From: an uncultured Clostridia bacterium | GTDB lineage: Bacteria; Bacillota; Clostridia; Oscillospirales; Ruminococcaceae | Reading direction: 5' to 3' | Assembly (NCBI GenBank): GCA_947626755.1 | Contig: CANQTP010000014.1 | Location: 1-49,489, forward strand | Length of the DNA stretch: 49,489 nt | Part shown: in pieces, positions 33,904-41,566 of the stretch | Layout: each line of letters starts with the position of its first letter | Numbering within the stretch: position 1 is the first letter of the stretch | Position numbers and translations under genes: made by a program | Notes under the pieces: model-generated | Told to the model about the DNA's origin: nothing | The model's database searches: none | What the model saw: only the letters and a program-made list of their open reading frames with translations

Positions 33904-34167
33904 TTATGATCTGTGAGGAGATGAACTTACCGCAGCAATTGCCTTTGTAACTGCAATATCAATATCCACCGTGTTCTGGTACTTGCTGGAATCTATCCTG
34001 CTGAACAGCTCTCCCTTATGGGAATTGACATACTTAGGCTTCAGCATATTCAGAGCCATTGCCATCATATCGCCCTTGCAGATCTCACACTGACAGCAAT
34101 CCATTCCTGCCAGAAAAACTTCCAGCCGTTCACGGACTATATCCTCCATTACGTTGATAACAGCCAT
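33904..34167 (-). CDS. Late competence protein ComFB-like
   Basis: This 87-residue protein matches ComFB. It starts Val-Met-Glu-Asp-Ile-Val-Arg-Glu-Arg-Leu, has the metal-binding Cys-Cys-Gln-Cys-Glu-Ile-Cys-Lys-Gly-Asp near residue 23, then Met-Ala-Leu-Asn-Met-Leu-Lys-Pro-Lys-Tyr-Val near 41. In Bacillus the gene lies within the comF operon but is not needed for transformation; related proteins in cyanobacteria bind cyclic dinucleotides. It stands alone here with AAAGGAA before the ATG. No comFA or comFC is next to it. Confidence 0.8.
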   Translation of the reverse strand: MAVINVMEDIVRERLEVFLAGMDCCQCEICKGDMMAMALNMLKPKYVNSHKGELFSRIDSSKYQNTVDIDIAVTKAIAAVSSSPHRS

Positions 34168-34297
34168 AATACTGCATTCCTTTCCGTTGAATTAAAACAC
34201 CGCCGCTTGTGTTCCGAACATCGACGTTATTTTTATATTTAACGGATCCCCGTTCCCGCGGTGCGGAAATTTCCGTTGGAGATCCGCTGTCCGCATT

Positions 34298-35470
34298 TTA
34301 TAGGGAAACGCTTCTGTTGATAACTTCGATGCACATTCTGCCGTTATGGTAAGGACATTTCCAAGGATTTACCATCGCAACGGTCTGCATGGGCTCGCCC
34401 TCAAATGTGACTTCGCCCCACCACTCTGAATCCTTTCTCTTATCGGCTTGCTTGGTGATTATCCAGTTGAAAACGGTCTTTGCAGCGTCAAGATACTTGG
34501 TATCGCCGTCATTCTGAAAAGCATTTATAAAACCAACAACGCTTTCGGCTTGTACCCACCATATGCGTTTCTTGTCGATCTTGTCGTTTTCGCGCTCATT
34601 GTTGACAGCACCGTTTTCAAAAGCGATCTCATAAATATTTCTTGCGATCCGCAGATCAATGAATCTCCATTCCGCCTGAACGCGGGTATTGCCGAGGACT
34701 TCGCAGGCGCGGTCGATGAGCCACGAAGCTTCAATATCGTGACCGTAGGAATGAATGTCGCCGATCTCGTTCAGTTCCCTGTCAAAGAAAACTCTCAGGC
34801 AGTTCTTGTCGCTGTTGAATATCTTGGTTTTGGTAATTTCCAAAAGGAACAGCAGTCTTTCTTCCACTCTGTGATCCCTGCTTGCTTCAAAAAGAACTGT
34901 GTACGCTTCTATCAGGTGCAGAACGGTGTTCATGGTCTTGTCAGCCATAAGTCCGTTTTCCGAAAGTGCATCATTGGGAACAAGTTTCCAGTCTTTTGAA
35001 AATGCTTCCATATAGGCAATATCGTCCGTGCATTTCTCCTCAACGGTATCAAAAAGCTCGAAAGCAAGTTTCAGTGCCGATCCGTCCTGAGAAGCAAGGT
35101 AATATGTGGAAAGCGCATATATTGCAAATGCCTGATTGTATGTATGTTTCATGGTATCGGCGGGTTTTCCGTCATATGTCATCATCCAGTAAACGCCGCC
35201 CTGTTCCTTGTCAACGCACTTTTTCAGGAACTCGTAAGCGTGCTTTGCATTTTCAAGCAGATAGTCATCTTTGAAAACACGGTAGCAGGAAGAATAGAAC
35301 CAGAGTATGCGGGAATGTAGGATAACTCCCTTATCCGCCTTTTTGTCGACTTCCAGATCGTTATTCATAAATCCGTAAAAGCCGCCGTTTTCATCGTCCC
35401 TGAGCTTATTCCAGAACGGAAGTATCCGCTCGGTAAGTTCCTTTTTGCATTCGTTTACAAGAACAGCCAT
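34298..35470 (-). CDS. Cellobiose 2-epimerase (AGE family)
   Basis: This 390-residue (alpha/alpha)6-barrel enzyme aligns from end to end with Ruminococcus albus cellobiose 2-epimerase as I recall it, which has about the same length. Shared stretches include Phe-Trp-Asn-Lys-Leu-Arg-Asp-Asp-Glu-Asn-Gly-Gly-Phe-Tyr-Gly, Met-Lys-His-Thr-Tyr-Asn, His-Ser-Tyr-Gly-His-Asp-Ile-Glu-Ala and Trp-Lys-Cys-Pro-Tyr-His-Asn-Gly-Arg-Met. Those contain the catalytic His residues. It converts cellobiose to 4-O-glucosyl-mannose (EC 5.1.3.11), the first step of the mannan/cellobiose route that needs a mannosylglucose phosphorylase. It is cytoplasmic. AAAGAGG precedes the ATG; it follows the DUF1015 gene by 14 bases. 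Confidence 0.9.
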   Translation of the reverse strand: MAVLVNECKKELTERILPFWNKLRDDENGGFYGFMNNDLEVDKKADKGVILHSRILWFYSSCYRVFKDDYLLENAKHAYEFLKKCVDKEQGGVYWMMTYDGKPADTMKHTYNQAFAIYALSTYYLASQDGSALKLAFELFDTVEEKCTDDIAYMEAFSKDWKLVPNDALSENGLMADKTMNTVLHLIEAYTVLFEASRDHRVEERLLFLLEITKTKIFNSDKNCLRVFFDRELNEIGDIHSYGHDIEASWLIDRACEVLGNTRVQAEWRFIDLRIARNIYEIAFENGAVNNERENDKIDKKRIWWVQAESVVGFINAFQNDGDTKYLDAAKTVFNWIITKQADKRKDSEWWGEVTFEGEPMQTVAMVNPWKCPYHNGRMCIEVINRSVSL

Positions 35471-35484
35471 ATAAATTACCTCTT

Positions 35485-36750
35485 TCAGAATTTATTCATT
35501 ACAAGACCTGTAATAAGCTTTGGATAGAAATATGTGGATTTCTGTGGCATTTTCTCCGATGCAAGGGCAACATCGCGGATCTCCGTTACCTTTGTGGGAT
35601 TCAGGATAAACGCGCAGTTTGCGTCCTCAAGGTCAACGGCTTCAAGGGCTTCCTGACGGGAACGGGTATAAGTCAGGTTCTTCTGATTTGCCATATTTTC
35701 CTTGTCAATGCCGAGAATTCTTTCCAAAATAAGGGTATGCAGCACCGAAACGTCCAGCCCGCAGTATGCGTCGGACATATCAGGCAGAAGCTTCTTAACG
35801 GCAGTTTCGTCTTTTAACGTGAGAACATAGCATTTCCCCGCACCTGCGTAAAGGGCAAAGACCTTTTTGCCGTCGTCATAGCCTGTGTTCAGAGCCGCCT
35901 GCATACGAATTTCCCCGGGAGCTTCGGAAATATCAAAATATTTCCTGCTTTCTTCAAGAACACGGTCAATATCAAAATTTTCCAGACCGCGCACGATCCT
36001 GTGTGTGGGGAAAACTACAAGACCGTCATTTTCCATGTTCACAAGCATCATGGAAATGTAACCGCTTCCGGGAACGTCCTTTCCGCTTTCAATAAGATGC
36101 TTGTGGAAATTCAGAGCAGTTTCGTAACGGTGGTGTCCGTCCGCAATATACAATTTCTTGTCCGCAAATGCCGCCGTCACCTTGGAAATGATATTTTCAT
36201 CGGAAATGCACCACATTCTGTGAACAGTGCCGTCGGGATCAGTGACTTCCATGTCGGGAAGTCCTTTGGAGCAACCGTCTATCAGCGAATAGACAGAGCC
36301 GCCCTCGTCCATGTAAAGAGAATATATCTGACTGAAATTGCAGAAAGTTTCGCTCATCAGGCTGAACCTGTCCGCCTTTGCCTTGGAAAGAGTTTCCTCG
36401 TGAGGAAGTACCACGCCTTTGGAAAATTCTTCAAGCTTCACAAGAGAAACGAAGCCTTTCAGGCTTTTCCGTTTTCCGTTTGCAGAGAACTGCATTTCAT
36501 AAACGTAAATGCTGTCCTTTTCATCACAGGCAAGAACGCCTTCATCAAGCCATTTCCGCAGAGTCTTTCCCGCTTCCACATAGCGTTCGTCCCCGCCCTT
36601 GGGCAGTTCCAGACGAATGATGTTGTGGGGATCGTTGGAAATATACTGTTCCCTCTGCTTGTCGGAAATGATGTCATAGGGCGGACAAACCAGAGAATTC
36701 TTGTCCTTTGCGGTGTATCTCATTCCCTTAAAAGCCTTTATTTCAGCCAT
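35485..36750 (-). CDS. DUF1015 family protein
   Basis: This 421-residue protein belongs to DUF1015, widespread in anaerobes and often near serine or amino-acid enzymes. It begins Ile-Lys-Ala-Phe-Lys-Gly-Met-Arg-Tyr and has Val-Cys-Pro-Pro-Tyr-Asp-Ile-Ile near residue 22, Leu-Pro-His-Glu-Glu-Thr near 115, and Ile-Ala-Asp-Gly-His-His-Arg-Tyr-Glu-Thr-Ala near 203, the family's conserved core with possible catalytic His pair. The biochemical role is uncertain. There is no signal peptide. AAAGGA precedes the ATG. It is first of a two-gene operon with the cellobiose epimerase. Upstream lie an inverted repeat and the large 7-bp repeat array. Confidence 0.85.
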   Translation of the reverse strand: MAEIKAFKGMRYTAKDKNSLVCPPYDIISDKQREQYISNDPHNIIRLELPKGGDERYVEAGKTLRKWLDEGVLACDEKDSIYVYEMQFSANGKRKSLKGFVSLVKLEEFSKGVVLPHEETLSKAKADRFSLMSETFCNFSQIYSLYMDEGGSVYSLIDGCSKGLPDMEVTDPDGTVHRMWCISDENIISKVTAAFADKKLYIADGHHRYETALNFHKHLIESGKDVPGSGYISMMLVNMENDGLVVFPTHRIVRGLENFDIDRVLEESRKYFDISEAPGEIRMQAALNTGYDDGKKVFALYAGAGKCYVLTLKDETAVKKLLPDMSDAYCGLDVSVLHTLILERILGIDKENMANQKNLTYTRSRQEALEAVDLEDANCAFILNPTKVTEIRDVALASEKMPQKSTYFYPKLITGLVMNKF

Positions 36751-36799
36751 AATAGTAAATCCTTTCGCAAATATTTAAAATTATTTCAGCAAATCATCT

Positions 36800-36818
36800 G
36801 CAAATATTACATATTTGC
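36800..36818 (-). promoter_or_regulatory. Inverted repeat upstream of the DUF1015-epimerase operon
   Basis: A perfect 8-bp inverted repeat (GCAAATAT, TAC, ATATTTGC) lies about 50 bases before the DUF1015 ATG and includes a TAATAT that could be a -10 box on the minus strand. It could be an operator; a clear -35 is not visible. Confidence 0.35.
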
Positions 36819-36833
36819 CTTAAATCACAACTT

Positions 36834-37023
36834 TTAACTCTCAACTCTTAACTCTTAAATCTCAACTCTCAACTCTTAACTCTCAACTCTCAACTCTTAA
36901 CTCTCAACTCTAAACTCTCAACTGTTAACTCTTAACTCTCAACTCTCAACTCTTAACTCTCAACTCTATAAGGGTGCAGGCTCAGCCTGCTAATTACGCA
37001 TTACGCATTACGAATTACGAATT
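36834..37023. repeat. Nineteen-unit 7-bp array, palindrome, and second 7-bp array
   Basis: Nineteen uninterrupted 7-mers, mainly TCAACTC and TTAACTC with single variants (TTAAATC, TAAACTC, TCAACTG), fill 36834-36966. Ten bases later comes the perfect palindrome GCAGGCTCAGCCTGC (36976-36990), then four AATTACG/CATTACG 7-mers and a partial one up to 37023. The secA stop codon begins at 37025, so the element abuts the end of secA. The rest of the 274-base gap (36751-36833) holds only the operon start region of the DUF1015 gene. Confidence 0.9.
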
Positions 37024-37024
37024 A

Positions 37025-39769
37025 TCATTTCAGGTCCATTCCGCAGCATTTCTTGTACTTTTTGCCGCTGCCGCAGGGACAGGGATCGTTTCTGCCGACT
37101 TTTCCGGTAACCTTTCTTGGAGTATTCGACACTGTTCCGTCACTGCCTGTGTCAACGGGCTTCATGACCCTTTCACGTTTGGGAGCAGCACCGTTCTGCT
37201 GTACCTGAATGGTAAACAACAGGCGGATAGTCTCTTCGCGGATAGATTCAACCATGGCGTCGAACATTTCAAAGCCCTCAAAACGGTATTCAACAACGGG
37301 GTTTTTCTGACCGTAGGAGCGAAGTCCGATACCGCGCTTCAGTTCTTCCATATCGTCAATATGCGCCATCCACTTGATGTCTACTATCTTTAACAGGATA
37401 ACTCTTTCCAGTTCGCGGAGAACTTCCGAGCCAACGCGTTCTTCCTTCTGCTTGTAGAAGTCAAGAGCGCGGTTCACAAGCTTGTCAACAATGTCCTTCT
37501 TGGAAACTTCTTCAAGTTCCGCAGTTGTGTAACGGAAATCCTCGTTCACCGTGAACAGACCCATAAATCTGTCGCGGAGACCCGCAAGGTTCCAGTCGTC
37601 CTTTACATTGTCGTCTAAAATGTACTGATCCACCGTTTCGGAGATCATATCCTGTATCATTTTCAGGATATATTCGTGAATATCCTCGCCGTCAAGGACT
37701 TTTGCCCTCTGGCTGTAGATGATCTGTCTCTGGGCGGACATAACATCATCGTAGTTAAGGACGTTCTTACGTATAGCAAAGTTTCTGCCTTCTACCTTTT
37801 TCTGGGAAGATTCTATTACTTTTGTGAGGAGTTTCGCTTCGATAGGCATATCCTCCTCAACGTTGAGTGCTTCCATCATTCCCGTGATACGGTCGCCGCC
37901 GAAAAGGCGCATAAGATCGTCCTCAAGGGAAAGGAAGAACTGGCTTTCGCCCACATCTCCCTGACGTCCCGCACGTCCGCGGAGCTGATTGTCGATACGG
38001 CGGGACTCGTGTCTTTCCGTACCTAAAATGAACAGTCCGCCTGCTTCCTTTACCTTTTCCGCCTTTTCCTTGACTTCGGCGTTGTATTTATCGTAAAGTT
38101 CGCGGTAAGTCTTTCTTGCTTCGAGGATCGCCTCATCATCTGTTTCCGCAAAGCTTATAGCTTCGTTGATAAGATCATCTTCCATGCCCATTTTCTTCAT
38201 TTCGGCTTTTGCCTTGAATTCGGCATTACCGCCGAGGATAATGTCGGTACCGCGTCCTGCCATGTTGGTGGCAATTGTAACGGCTCCGTACTTACCTGCC
38301 TGAGCAACGATCTCCGCTTCTTTTTCGTGCTGTTTTGCGTTCAGGACATTGTGCTTTATGCCCTTCTTGGAAAGCATTTTGGAAAGTATTTCCGATTTTT
38401 CAATGGAAACAGTACCCACAAGAACAGGCTGTCCCTTTTCGTGGCATTCCTCGATCTTTCTTATAGCCGCAAGGAATTTTCCGTGTTCGGTCTTGAATAC
38501 CACATCGGAGTGATCTATACGCTGAACAGGACGGTTTGTAGGTATCTCGATAACGTCCAATTTGTAAATTTCCTTGAACTCTTCCTCTTCGGTCATAGCC
38601 GTACCTGTCATACCCGAAAGCCTGTCATAAAGGCGGAAATAGTTCTGGAAAGTAATGCTCGCCAAGGTTTTTGACTCGTGAGCAACTTTAACGCCTTCCT
38701 TGGCTTCAATAGCCTGATGCAGACCGTCATTGAATCGGCGTCCCATCATAAGACGTCCTGTAAACTCGTCAACGATAATGACTTCGCCGTCCTTGACAAC
38801 ATAGTCAATGTCGGCTTTCATAACGCCGTTTGCTTTCAGTGCCTGATTGACATGGTGGAGCAGCGTGGAGTTATCCGCATCGAAAAGGTTCACAACGTTG
38901 AAGTATTTCTCCGCTTTCTTAACGCCCTGACGGGTGATAGTGGCGGTCTTTGCCTTTTCGTCGATGATGTAGTCGCAGTTCTCGGAAGCTTCTTCCTGAT
39001 CCACCTTGTTGTCCATTTCAACAACAACGTAGGGTTTCAGAGTCTTGGCAAATTTATCCGCCATGGTGTAAAGCTCCGTGGACTTATCGCCCTTACCCGA
39101 AATGATAAGCGGAGTTCTTGCTTCATCAATGAGGATCGAGTCAACTTCGTCCACAATGGCAAAATGGTGTTCGCGCTGAACTTTTTCGCTCTTGTAAATT
39201 ACCATGTTGTCACGGAGATAGTCGAAGCCGAACTCATTGTTTGTACCGTAGGTAATATCGCAGTTGTAGGCTTCACGGCGCTGATCGTTGTTAAGGTCGT
39301 GAAGTATGCAGCCTATGGTAAGTCCCAGATAGCGGTAAACTTTTCCCATTTCCTCAGACTGGAATTTTGCAAGGTAGTCGTTTACCGTAACAACGTGAAC
39401 GCCCTTGCCTTCCAGAGCGCAAAGGTAAGATGCGCAGCAGGCAACAAGAGTTTTACCTTCACCTGTTCTCATTTCCGCGATACGTCCCTGATGAAGGACG
39501 ATAGCGCCGATTATCTGAACTGGGAACGGCTTCTTTCCCAGAACACGCCAAGCAGCCTCGCGGACTGTAGCCAGAGCCTGCGGAAGAATATCGTCAAGAG
39601 TCTCGCCTTCCTCGAGACGTTTTTTAAGGATCTTGGTCTGACCTCTCAGCACCTCTTCCGACATGGCGGCATACTGATCTTCCAGATCAAGAACGCGGTT
39701 CTTGATAGGTTCTATCTTAGCAAGTTCGCGCTTGCTGTAGCTTCCGAAAAGTCCGTCAAAAATACCCAT
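37025..39769 (-). CDS. secA: Preprotein translocase ATPase SecA
   Basis: This 914-residue motor drives secretory proteins through SecYEG. It has Walker A Met-Arg-Thr-Gly-Glu-Gly-Lys-Thr near residue 103, DEAD-like Asp-Glu-Val-Asp-Ser near 207, Ser-Gly-Met-Thr-Gly-Thr-Ala near 370, the second helicase half (Asn-Met-Ala-Gly-Arg-Gly-Thr-Asp, near 495, and [11 protein letters not shown]), and a C-terminal zinc tail [13 protein letters not shown]. ATG 39769 has AAAGGTGG upstream; the longer frame to 39862 crosses the promoter. It is transcribed alone from a strong promoter. Confidence 0.97.
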   Translation of the reverse strand: MGIFDGLFGSYSKRELAKIEPIKNRVLDLEDQYAAMSEEVLRGQTKILKKRLEEGETLDDILPQALATVREAAWRVLGKKPFPVQIIGAIVLHQGRIAEMRTGEGKTLVACCASYLCALEGKGVHVVTVNDYLAKFQSEEMGKVYRYLGLTIGCILHDLNNDQRREAYNCDITYGTNNEFGFDYLRDNMVIYKSEKVQREHHFAIVDEVDSILIDEARTPLIISGKGDKSTELYTMADKFAKTLKPYVVVEMDNKVDQEEASENCDYIIDEKAKTATITRQGVKKAEKYFNVVNLFDADNSTLLHHVNQALKANGVMKADIDYVVKDGEVIIVDEFTGRLMMGRRFNDGLHQAIEAKEGVKVAHESKTLASITFQNYFRLYDRLSGMTGTAMTEEEEFKEIYKLDVIEIPTNRPVQRIDHSDVVFKTEHGKFLAAIRKIEECHEKGQPVLVGTVSIEKSEILSKMLSKKGIKHNVLNAKQHEKEAEIVAQAGKYGAVTIATNMAGRGTDIILGGNAEFKAKAEMKKMGMEDDLINEAISFAETDDEAILEARKTYRELYDKYNAEVKEKAEKVKEAGGLFILGTERHESRRIDNQLRGRAGRQGDVGESQFFLSLEDDLMRLFGGDRITGMMEALNVEEDMPIEAKLLTKVIESSQKKVEGRNFAIRKNVLNYDDVMSAQRQIIYSQRAKVLDGEDIHEYILKMIQDMISETVDQYILDDNVKDDWNLAGLRDRFMGLFTVNEDFRYTTAELEEVSKKDIVDKLVNRALDFYKQKEERVGSEVLRELERVILLKIVDIKWMAHIDDMEELKRGIGLRSYGQKNPVVEYRFEGFEMFDAMVESIREETIRLLFTIQVQQNGAAPKRERVMKPVDTGSDGTVSNTPRKVTGKVGRNDPCPCGSGKKYKKCCGMDLK

Positions 39770-39830
39770 TTTAACAATTCCACCTTTGTATTTGAAATGA
39801 TCTTTATACTTCTTTTTAGCATACATTATA

Positions 39831-39859
39831 ATTATACCGTAAAAATCCCGATTTGTCAA
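39831..39859 (-). promoter_or_regulatory. secA promoter
   Basis: A full-consensus promoter on the minus strand: TTGACA at 39854-39859, 17-base spacer, TATAAT at 39831-39836. Confidence 0.85.
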
Positions 39860-39893
39860 CAATTTTTGAATATAATTTCACAAACATCACAAG

Positions 39894-41501
39894 TCAGGAA
39901 GCGGCATTGACGGTAATTTCAAATTTTCTCAGCACTTCTCCGCTGTCCTTAATTGAGATCACTATCTCCGCATTCCCCGCAGCTACGCCGTTCAACGGTA
40001 TTTCCGCGCTGAATGAACTGCTGTTGCGGACGTTTCCGCACTCGGCGGAAAGAACGTTCCCGCCGCTGTCCGTAAGGGAGATCACAAGCGTAACAGATCC
40101 CGACGGGGAGTCCGTCCCCACCGTGCAGATAACATTCAGCTTGTCTTCCGCCGAAAATTCCGATGTGCAGAAACCGTCTGCCGAAGTATATCCGTCCGCA
40201 TACCATTTCAGACCGTTTGCGGACGCCTTTTTCATAGCCGCGCTGTCCGAATAGTTCCCCAGCATGGCAAATATTGAATATGCGGACGCGCTGTCCGTGT
40301 CTCTGAGCGACATTCCCAGCTGATACAGCGCATTGTGGAGCTGCGCATAGGAATCCTTGTATGTTCCCGAGTTCCTGAACATCAGTGAAGCTTCATAATA
40401 TTTGCCGCTTTCAAGAAGTTTCACGCCGTTTTCGTATGCGGACTCCGTGAAAAGTGTTTCGGAATCCATGTAATTCCCCATTTCGTAGAATCCTCTTACC
40501 GTTTCCGACGAAAAATTTCCGCTTCTGAATTCTTCTTCGCAGGTCTGATACATACATTCCCCGAAAAGTTCCCGCGAATCCTTGTAATCTCCAAGTTTCA
40601 GGAATCCCGCCGCAGCCGTTTCCAAATCGCCTCCGTCCTTTGCCGTCAGAGAACCTGTGTAAATGTATTCCAACGCCGCTTCATGGGAATATTTTTCCGC
40701 AATTTCCGCTGCGGAAAAGAGATCGCCCGTTTCCGCAAGCCGTTCAGCCTGAGATCTTGCAGCGTTTTCCGCAAGATCGTCTCTTCCCGCCGAGCGGTAC
40801 GCCGACATTGCCGCGTCAAGTTCGCCCTTTGCCAGAAGCGTATCCGCGGAACGGATAAGACATTCCGCCGCTTTTTCGTCCGAGTCGGAAAAACCGCTCA
40901 AAGCCGCAAACGCTTCTGCCGCTTCGTCAAAATTTTCCTTTTCCGCAAGGATCTCCGCCATTCCGTAACGGCATTTCAGGATATTTCCCGCGCTTTCCCT
41001 GTAGTCACCGAGTTCTGTGAAAATATCCGCAGCGGCTTCATATTCTCCGTCGCGGAAAAGCCTTTCGGCTTTTGAATATTTCAGAAACGGAGCTGCGTAT
41101 GTAGGGATCAGGAACACCGCGCCGATACAAACTGCCGCCGCAATTGCCGCAATAAGCAGAGCTTTTCCTCTTTTGGAAGAGAATCTTACCGTGCGTTCCG
41201 CTTTCGTTTCGGAAGGTTTTTCTTTTTCGGGAATTTTCACTTTTCCCGCCGACGGATCAGGCACAAAAAGCTGTTTTCCGCTGTCGAATTTAAGCCCCAG
41301 CTCCGACTTGTTTTCCGCGGCCTTTTCGGTTTCCGCGGCGGCTGTTTCCGCTTTTTCCGAAATTTTTTCCGCAGTTATTTCCGTTTCCGCAGGAGCTGTT
41401 TCCGCTTTTTCCGATTTCGCATCGGCAGAAATACTTGCTCCGCACCACGGGCAGAATTTTGCCGTATCTCTTACCGTTCCGCCGCAGCTGCCGCAGGTCA
41501 T
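39894..41501 (-). CDS. Zinc-ribbon, single-pass membrane protein with TPR-like repeats
   Basis: This 535-residue protein has an N-terminal zinc ribbon (Cys-Gly-Ser-Cys ... Cys-Pro-Trp-Cys, residues 3-20) and a Glu/Ala/Thr-rich linker (25-100) with repeats of Glu-Lys-Ala-Glu-Thr-Ala. A transmembrane helix follows near 112-135. A long array of helical hairpins contains recurring Gly-(Asp/Glu)-Tyr-(Lys/Arg)-(Asp/Glu)-Ser, as in the Sel1/TPR-like repeats of clostridial membrane proteins. The C-terminal ~100-residue beta domain is unrecognised. Function unknown; it probably presents the repeat domain outside the membrane. AAAGGAGG precedes the ATG. It follows the PASTA pseudokinase gene after a terminator and shares its zinc-ribbon-plus-one-helix design. 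Confidence 0.78.
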   Translation of the reverse strand: MTCGSCGGTVRDTAKFCPWCGASISADAKSEKAETAPAETEITAEKISEKAETAAAETEKAAENKSELGLKFDSGKQLFVPDPSAGKVKIPEKEKPSETKAERTVRFSSKRGKALLIAAIAAAVCIGAVFLIPTYAAPFLKYSKAERLFRDGEYEAAADIFTELGDYRESAGNILKCRYGMAEILAEKENFDEAAEAFAALSGFSDSDEKAAECLIRSADTLLAKGELDAAMSAYRSAGRDDLAENAARSQAERLAETGDLFSAAEIAEKYSHEAALEYIYTGSLTAKDGGDLETAAAGFLKLGDYKDSRELFGECMYQTCEEEFRSGNFSSETVRGFYEMGNYMDSETLFTESAYENGVKLLESGKYYEASLMFRNSGTYKDSYAQLHNALYQLGMSLRDTDSASAYSIFAMLGNYSDSAAMKKASANGLKWYADGYTSADGFCTSEFSAEDKLNVICTVGTDSPSGSVTLVISLTDSGGNVLSAECGNVRNSSSFSAEIPLNGVAAGNAEIVISIKDSGEVLRKFEITVNAAS

Positions 41502-41534
41502 GGCGTTTCCTCCTTTCAGGGAAAATTGATAAAA

Positions 41535-41560
41535 AAGCCGCCGTAACGGAACGGCGGCTT
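41535..41560 (-). terminator. Terminator after the pseudokinase gene
   Basis: A perfect 10-bp stem AAGCCGCCGT / ACGGCGGCTT with a 6-base loop and TTTTTT on the minus strand, 7 bases beyond the stop. The TPR gene begins 34 bases later, so some read-through would be needed to express it from the upstream promoter. Confidence 0.8.
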
Positions 41561-41566
41561 CTAAAT

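Noticed and set aside
36834-36966. CRISPR or coding tandem repeat
   Set aside because: The unit is 7 bp without spacers, contains frequent TAA in one frame, and has no start or ribosome binding site.
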